Positions 58,734-64,000 of a stretch of DNA of 64,000 nucleotides are shown one piece after another. Source of the stretch: Chalara sp. BL73 (taxonomy: Eukaryota; Ascomycota; Leotiomycetes; Helotiales); NCBI GenBank assembly GCA_918026815.1, contig CAKJVC010000012.1, positions 434,001 through 498,000 of the forward strand. The letters run 5' to 3'. The position numbers and the translations under genes were made by a program. The notes beneath the pieces are model-generated. The model made no database searches. It saw only the letters and a list, made by a program, of their open reading frames with translations, and had not been told where the DNA came from. Positions within the stretch are counted from its first letter, which is position 1; each line of letters starts with the position of its first letter.

Positions 58734-60879
58734 ATGAACACCTCTTTAACTTGTCTACCGAGAACTCTGCGCTTTGCCCCAATTCTGCGACGCCATAAAC
58801 TTATATCTTCGACTAGGTACACTACGGTCCGATTGTTCTCTGCCCCAAGATACACCATGGCGGCGTCTGATCCCCAGACGTTGGCCCAGAAGCTCCGATC
58901 CCTAAATCTAGAGAAAGATTTGCCTGCATATCCCAATTGTCACCCAGAAGTCAATCCAGTTGATGTCTACCGTGCGCATCTGACAGAAATCCTTGCAGAG
59001 GTCACCGGCGTGGACTCCAAAATTGTTTACCCAGCGTTACAATGGACACAGACTTTGGATAAGGGAGACATGGTGCTGGCCATTCCAGCTTTGCGCGTGA
59101 AGGGAAAGAAGCCCAATGAGCTCGGCGAAGAATGGGTTTCCAAGGTGCGCCTCCCTGCGGGCGATCACTCTCCAGATGCTAATATGCGCTCTTGCAGTTC
59201 CCCGAATCACCACTTGTGCACAAACCTACCATATCTGGAACTTTCCTCCAATTCTTCTTCAAGGTCGATAAGCTCTCGCACATCTTGATTCCTTCAATTA
59301 TTGCAAAACAAAAAACTTTCGGTCAGAACAAATTCTTGGGGTTAAAAGATCCGGCAGATGCATCTAAAGGACAGAAGAAAATCATAGTGGAATTCTCATC
59401 ACCAAACATTGCGAAGCCTTTTCATGCTGGCCATCTTCGAAGTACAATCATTGGCGGCTTCTTGTCGAACTTATATGAGGGTGCTGGGTGGGATGTTACT
59501 CGCATAAATTACCTCGGAGACTGGGGCAAGCAGTACGGAATCTTAGCAGTTGGCTATCAGAAGTACGGTGATGACACGAAACTGGAGGCGGACCCAATCA
59601 ACCACCTCTTTGACGTATATGTCAAGATCAATAAGGATAAGGAGGTGGAAGAGGAGGAGATCAAGAAAGAGACAGAGGCGAGCAAGGATGTATCGGAGCT
59701 TCGAGCTAAGAGCATTGACGAGCGCGCCCGTGTATATTTCAAAGCTATGAGCGACAACGAGCCAGCTGCAATTCAGCAATGGTCTAAATTCCGAGAGTTA
59801 AGCATCAAACGATACAAGGAGACTTATGCCCGCCTAAACATCACTTTTGACGTCTACTCGGGAGAAAGCCAGGTTAAGCAAGAACAAATGGATCTTGCTG
59901 CGAAGCGCATCGCTGATAAAGGAATCTCGAAAGTGTCAGAAGGGGCTGTTATTATTGACTTTACCGAACATGTTCCTGGGAAAGCTGGGAAGAGTCTCGG
60001 GAAGACACTGATCCAGAGAAAGGACGGTACTGCGCTATATCTCACTCGAGATATTAGCGAGTTGATGGGACGAGAAGAGCAGTATCAATTCGATCATATG
60101 ATCTACGTCGTTGCATCGCAACAGGATCTTCATTTAGCGCAACTGTTCAAAATTGTAGAGTTGATGGGATATCCAGAGCTTGCCAAGAAGTGCCAACACA
60201 TCAATTTCGGATTGGTACTTGGAATGAGCACACGTAAGGGTACCGTTAAGTTTTTGGATGACATATTAAGGGATGTCGGGGAGAAAATGCACGAAGTTAT
60301 GCAGAAAAACGAGGACAAATATAAACAAGTCGAAAATCCAGAAGCCACGGCCGATATCTTGGGAATCACTAGTGTTATGGTCCAGGATCTTAGTGGCAAA
60401 CGGTAAGTATCCCTGTAGCCTAGTGGTGTGTTGTGTAACTTGGCTAATCAGTATTCAGCAACAATAATTATACCTTTGACATGGACAGGATGACCTCCTT
60501 TGAGGGCGATACAGGTCCATACCTTCAATACGCCCACGCACGTCTATGTTCCATCACCCGCAAAGCTGAATTATCTGAGGAAGACATCGCCTCCGCAGAT
60601 TTCTCTCTTCTCACCGAATCTCACGCCGCTGACCTTATCCGTGTCCTTTCTCAGTACCCAGATGTTGTCCAAAACACACTCAAGACCTTGGAACCTACCA
60701 CCATCTTGGTCTACTTGTTCAAGATGACGCATACTCTGAGCAGCAGTTACCCACATTTAAAGGTTGTTGGTAGTGAGAGGCAATTGATGATTGCGCGTAT
60801 GGCTTTGTATGATGCGGCTAGAGTAGTTTTGGCTAATGGAATGAGGTTATTGGGCTTGACACCAGTTGAGCGAATGTGA
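58734..60879 (+). CDS. arginyl-tRNA synthetase, probable dual cytosolic/mitochondrial
   Basis: Charges tRNA-Arg with arginine. Exons 58734-59144, 59198-60402, 60459-60879; introns of 53 and 56 nt, 678 residues from the first ATG. The opening 41 residues (MNTSLTCLPRTLRFAPILRR ... LFSAPRYT) are basic and Ser/Thr-rich without acidic residues, like a mitochondrial presequence. A second in-frame ATG (58857) in the strong context CACCATGGC starts the cytosolic-type sequence MAASDPQTLAQKLRSLNLEK. Class I motifs: HAGHL within PFHAGHLRSTIIGG (about 213-217) and GMSTRKG (about 479-485, the KMSKS equivalent). INYLGDWGKQYG and the anticodon-binding C-terminus ending LLGLTPVERM are typical of eukaryotic ArgRS (yeast YDR341C/MSR1 family). 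One gene feeding both compartments is the inferred arrangement. Confidence 0.95.
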
Positions 60880-61538
60880 GGGATATCCAAAAAATAAAAG
60901 GCGTTGGTGGTAGAGCATAAATGCCAGCAACAAAAATTGCTGTAACGCAGTAGACTATGAAGTCGTTCTCCAATTAAGTGAATTTTCCTATGGTTAACCA
61001 CTTCTAGTGGGTGCATTCGACAAAGTCTGTCAGGTGGCGCTGCTAGGACTTGGCTGTCGTGTCTGTAGGCTGCCAAAGATGGATGCGTTTTGTGTTCAAA
61101 CTTGCTAACTATTGACACGAAATCAAGGAGTATTCCTGGATGATTGCTATCGCAAGTATCAATGCGTTGCCATTAATATTGAAGGAGCATGTAATAATTG
61201 AAAACACTCGCCTTGGCAGGAACCTCGTTTGTGTCAGCAGAACAAAAGTTCTGTTGAGACACCCAAAAGACAAAAGTTCCGTTCTGCGCCTCAGCCACTC
61301 TGGCTCGTGTGTATGCAATGCAGCCACGCCAGGGTTCGTCAACCAACCAATACCCTGTCTATATCAGCTGAGGCTTCTTGACAAGTGCATGCAAGCGTGA
61401 CAGCAATTGTTCCCCTTTCTCTCTATAAGAAAGATATACCCTTTTGTATATCATATCTACATTCAGACCTCAGTGTACTTTCTTGATTTGATAATTAGCA
61501 CGATACAAAGCCATTGATTTTTCTGAAGGTCATTCATC
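60880..61538. other. intergenic
   Basis: ArgRS 3' region and promoter of the Clr5-TPR gene. No gene supported. Confidence 0.5.
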
Positions 61539-64000
61539 ATGTCCAAGGCTCCTCTGGCGCCAAGGCGCAGCCTCGAGCAATGGGAGGAACACCATTCCTT
61601 AATCAGAGAGCTTTATCTAGATCAAAAGAAACAGCTTCCAGAAGTTATCATAACCTTGGCCCAGTCTGGCTTCAATGTGACGTGAGAATCTCCCATCTTT
61701 GCAGGTTATTCCAGTGAGGCTAACAAGCACGGCTTAGCTCCAAACAATTAAAGACTCGCCTTAAACAATGGGGCATCGATCAGAAAAACATAAGGGGAGA
61801 AACGATGACCCAGATTGCTCGTACACGAGCAAAAAGAAATGCCATGTCAAGGAGCTCTGGATTCCGGGTTAATAAACAGCCAGTTGATAATTTAAAAATT
61901 GACCGGTTTATGAGAAGAAAAGATTTGGATGATAAAGTATTGTTAGCAGCACCAAGCCCTGCTGAAGGTAGCCTCACTTGTCCCCATTTTTTACTAGATG
62001 AGAGTTTACTGACCAATTAACATGTAGCTCCATCTCCAGCATTCAGTGTCTTCACTCCAGCTCCAACGATACCGGAGGACAGTGCTATGAGTCCACAAAT
62101 GGATGACCACAGCCATGACATGTGGCCTCCACCTAAACCTCTCTCCAAGAGCAATTCACTCATTCCTCGCCAGAGAGATTCGAAACCGCCAGGTCCACCA
62201 GATAGAAATTATCACGCCGAGAGCCCTGTGGCTTTCGTGAACACTGGATCACCATTTGATATGAACATCGACATGCAATACTGGCCTCCCAATTCCCTTG
62301 TTAGACCCACATATTCCGGCGACATACGAACACAGCCAGCTTCCCCGGCGTTATCGTTCTCTGTTACACCAAGAGCTCAACCTGGTGGCATTGAGCAAGC
62401 TCAACATAGTCGTATCTCACAACTCAAACCAATTGACCGAACTGCTTATAACGATCCAACACTAGACTTTTTTAATCTGGATTTACTTGACCGAATGGAA
62501 AGCCAATTAAGAGTTGATGATCCAGAGCCCCCTCCTGGCGGATGGGTATACAAGCGTCAAGAGGAAGAGGACTTAACATCTAAGCTTGATATGCTAGAGC
62601 AAGAGTTTGGCCCGGAACATTCAGAGATATTGGATGTGATAGAAAACCTCGGGTTGGTATACTATAACCAATCAAGGCTTCGTTCAGCAGAGAAAATGTA
62701 TCGCCATGTAGTACACTTCAGACAACGCGACTTAGGTAATGCCAATATCACAACATTGCAATCTTTTATAAACCTTGCAAGTGTGTACATAAATCAAGGC
62801 AGACTCCTGACAGCTGAAAAGGTACTGCGACAAGTGCTTGGTGTCCAAATGGCGAATAATAGTGGCGATCCCTTGATGGTAGATATCGCTAGATTCTGGC
62901 TCGGTCACACTTTACTTCACCAAGGAAACTACGAAGAATCAGCATCCATCTTCCGTGAAGTTTTGGATTTCAGGCAGAAACAATACGGATCTGAGCATGT
63001 AGAAACTCTTGAGGCAACATCACAGCTTATGACTGCTATCACTAATAATAGAGGGTCTTATAATGACGAAAATCTTGCCCTTCACCTTCTTGCGATTCAA
63101 AAGAGGATTCTCGGAGTCCATGATTTTCGAACAATAGGTACAATAATCGACTTATCGGGTGCGCTGAATGACAAGGGTAAATATGAGGAAAGCCAAGTTC
63201 TTCTTTCAAACACAATTTCAGACCTAACAAAGGATTTTGGAGGAGAACATACACAAATAACTCGTCTGCAGTATGCCTTAGCCATGTCTTTTTGGCAATG
63301 CGGAGATCTTCAATATGCAATATCTGTGATGGAGCTTGCGTGGCTAAAGGAAAAACGGATACGAGGAGAAGCTCATTCTCAAACCCTCGCCAGCGGGCAG
63401 AGTTTCGCCAGGATTCTACAGGATGATGGACAGCATATGAGAGCAGAAAATGTATTTGCTGAGCTATCTGGTACTGCAACACGGCACCTGGGAGTCGATC
63501 ATCCAGAGACCATCGATATTCTAAGATATATCGCTGTATTAAGAGGAGGTCGTGGCCTCCATCGAGAGTCAGAGGAAATCCATCAGGAAGTTTTAAGGAA
63601 GCGAAGGAATATGCTCCCTAAGGCTCATCCAGATATATATCAAAGCGAGGCCGATATTGCTTTTAGGATTGAACTGCAAGAGGGGAGGAGTGGAGAAGGG
63701 ATTGAGATCTTGAAGAATGTCCTGGAGAGAAGTACGATGGCTCTTGGAGAGGAACACCGAGTTACATTGGTAGCTCAGCGATATATGGCCTGTGCTATTG
63801 CAGATCAAGGACGATGGGACGAGGCAAAGGCTCTCTTTCAAGATGGACTTGATAAGTCTAAGCGCGCTCTAGGTATTGGTCACTGGTCGACCCAAGATTA
63901 TATCAGAGACTTCGAACGCTACAAAGAGATATTCTTGGGGAGACATAAAGTTGGTAAGCTTAATTTCGTCAACACATGCATCCAGTAGCACACTTGTGGA
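61539..64000 (+). CDS. Clr5-domain protein with kinesin-light-chain-type TPRs (3' partial)
   Basis: Exons 61539-61681, 61738-61967, 62028 to at least 63952. The frame stops at 63986-63988, but a GTAAGC donor at about 63953 (after HKVG) suggests a further intron and continuation outside the window. The N-terminus is a Clr5 domain: EQWEEHHSLIRELYLDQKKQ, LPEVIITLAQSGFNVTSKQL, KTRLKQWGIDQKN, the module split by the first intron. A Pro/Ser linker follows to about residue 250. Then TPRs of the 42-residue kinesin-light-chain type repeat: LGLVYYNQSRLRSAEKMYRH, LASVYINQGRLLTAEKVLRQ, LGHTLLHQGNYEESASIFRE, AQRYMACAIADQGRWDEAKA. Clr5 was named after the fission-yeast heterochromatin/silencing factor; TPRs mediate protein contacts. 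A chromatin or regulatory role is plausible, unproven. Confidence 0.85.

Overview
The window comes from a filamentous ascomycete (Pezizomycotina). Genes carry short (about 45-100 nt) GT-AG introns with CTAAC/CTGAC-like branch sites, and the gene set is fungal: cellobiose dehydrogenase with a CBM1, 2EXR and F-box proteins, a Clr5-TPR protein, and Doa10. An 11.5 kb AT-rich block of two nested LTR retrotransposons is riddled with transition-type stops, as expected of repeat-induced point mutation (RIP). Cellulose oxidation by a CBM1-bearing CDH fits a plant-litter or plant-associated fungus, possibly Leotiomycetes; the exact taxon is not fixed by the sequence.

Layout. 1-2.2 kb: a secreted Cys-containing protein of unknown role running off the left edge. 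2.2-8.9 kb: mostly gene-free, with a small Cys/His protein, a frameshifted aminoglycoside-phosphotransferase-like gene and a relic of an AsaB/GA4-desaturase-like gene. 8.9-16.5 kb, all on the minus strand: CDH, a 2EXR protein and a copper-amine-oxidase-like secreted protein. 18.0-22.4 kb: a 1364-residue repeat protein. 23.6-28.9 kb: the ERAD ubiquitin ligase Doa10, divergent from it. 29.7-33.4 kb: a lipocalin-like protein and two 2EXR paralogs, one with two in-frame stops. 36.0 kb: mitochondrial BolA protein Bol3.

36.7-48.3 kb: a Copia element (170-bp LTRs, ATATG target duplication) with a 6.5-kb Gypsy chromovirus inserted in its pol gene on the opposite strand, and a 148-bp LTR-like insertion in its gag-pol. 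The Copia interior is heavily mutated while its LTRs are almost identical. The Gypsy carries an extra antisense ORF that is much better preserved than its pol.

48.7-64 kb: a class II aldolase, a six-exon F-box gene, about 5.5 kb with almost no supportable gene, a small unrecognised protein, cytosolic/mitochondrial arginyl-tRNA synthetase with two in-frame starts, and a Clr5-TPR protein running off the right edge.

Exon borders were worked out by hand from splice signals and reading phase. For eight genes (secreted protein, CuAO-like, repeat protein, Doa10, lipocalin-like, aldolase, F-box, ArgRS) every junction kept the frame. No expression data or database search was available. No tRNA, rRNA or CRISPR array was recognised.
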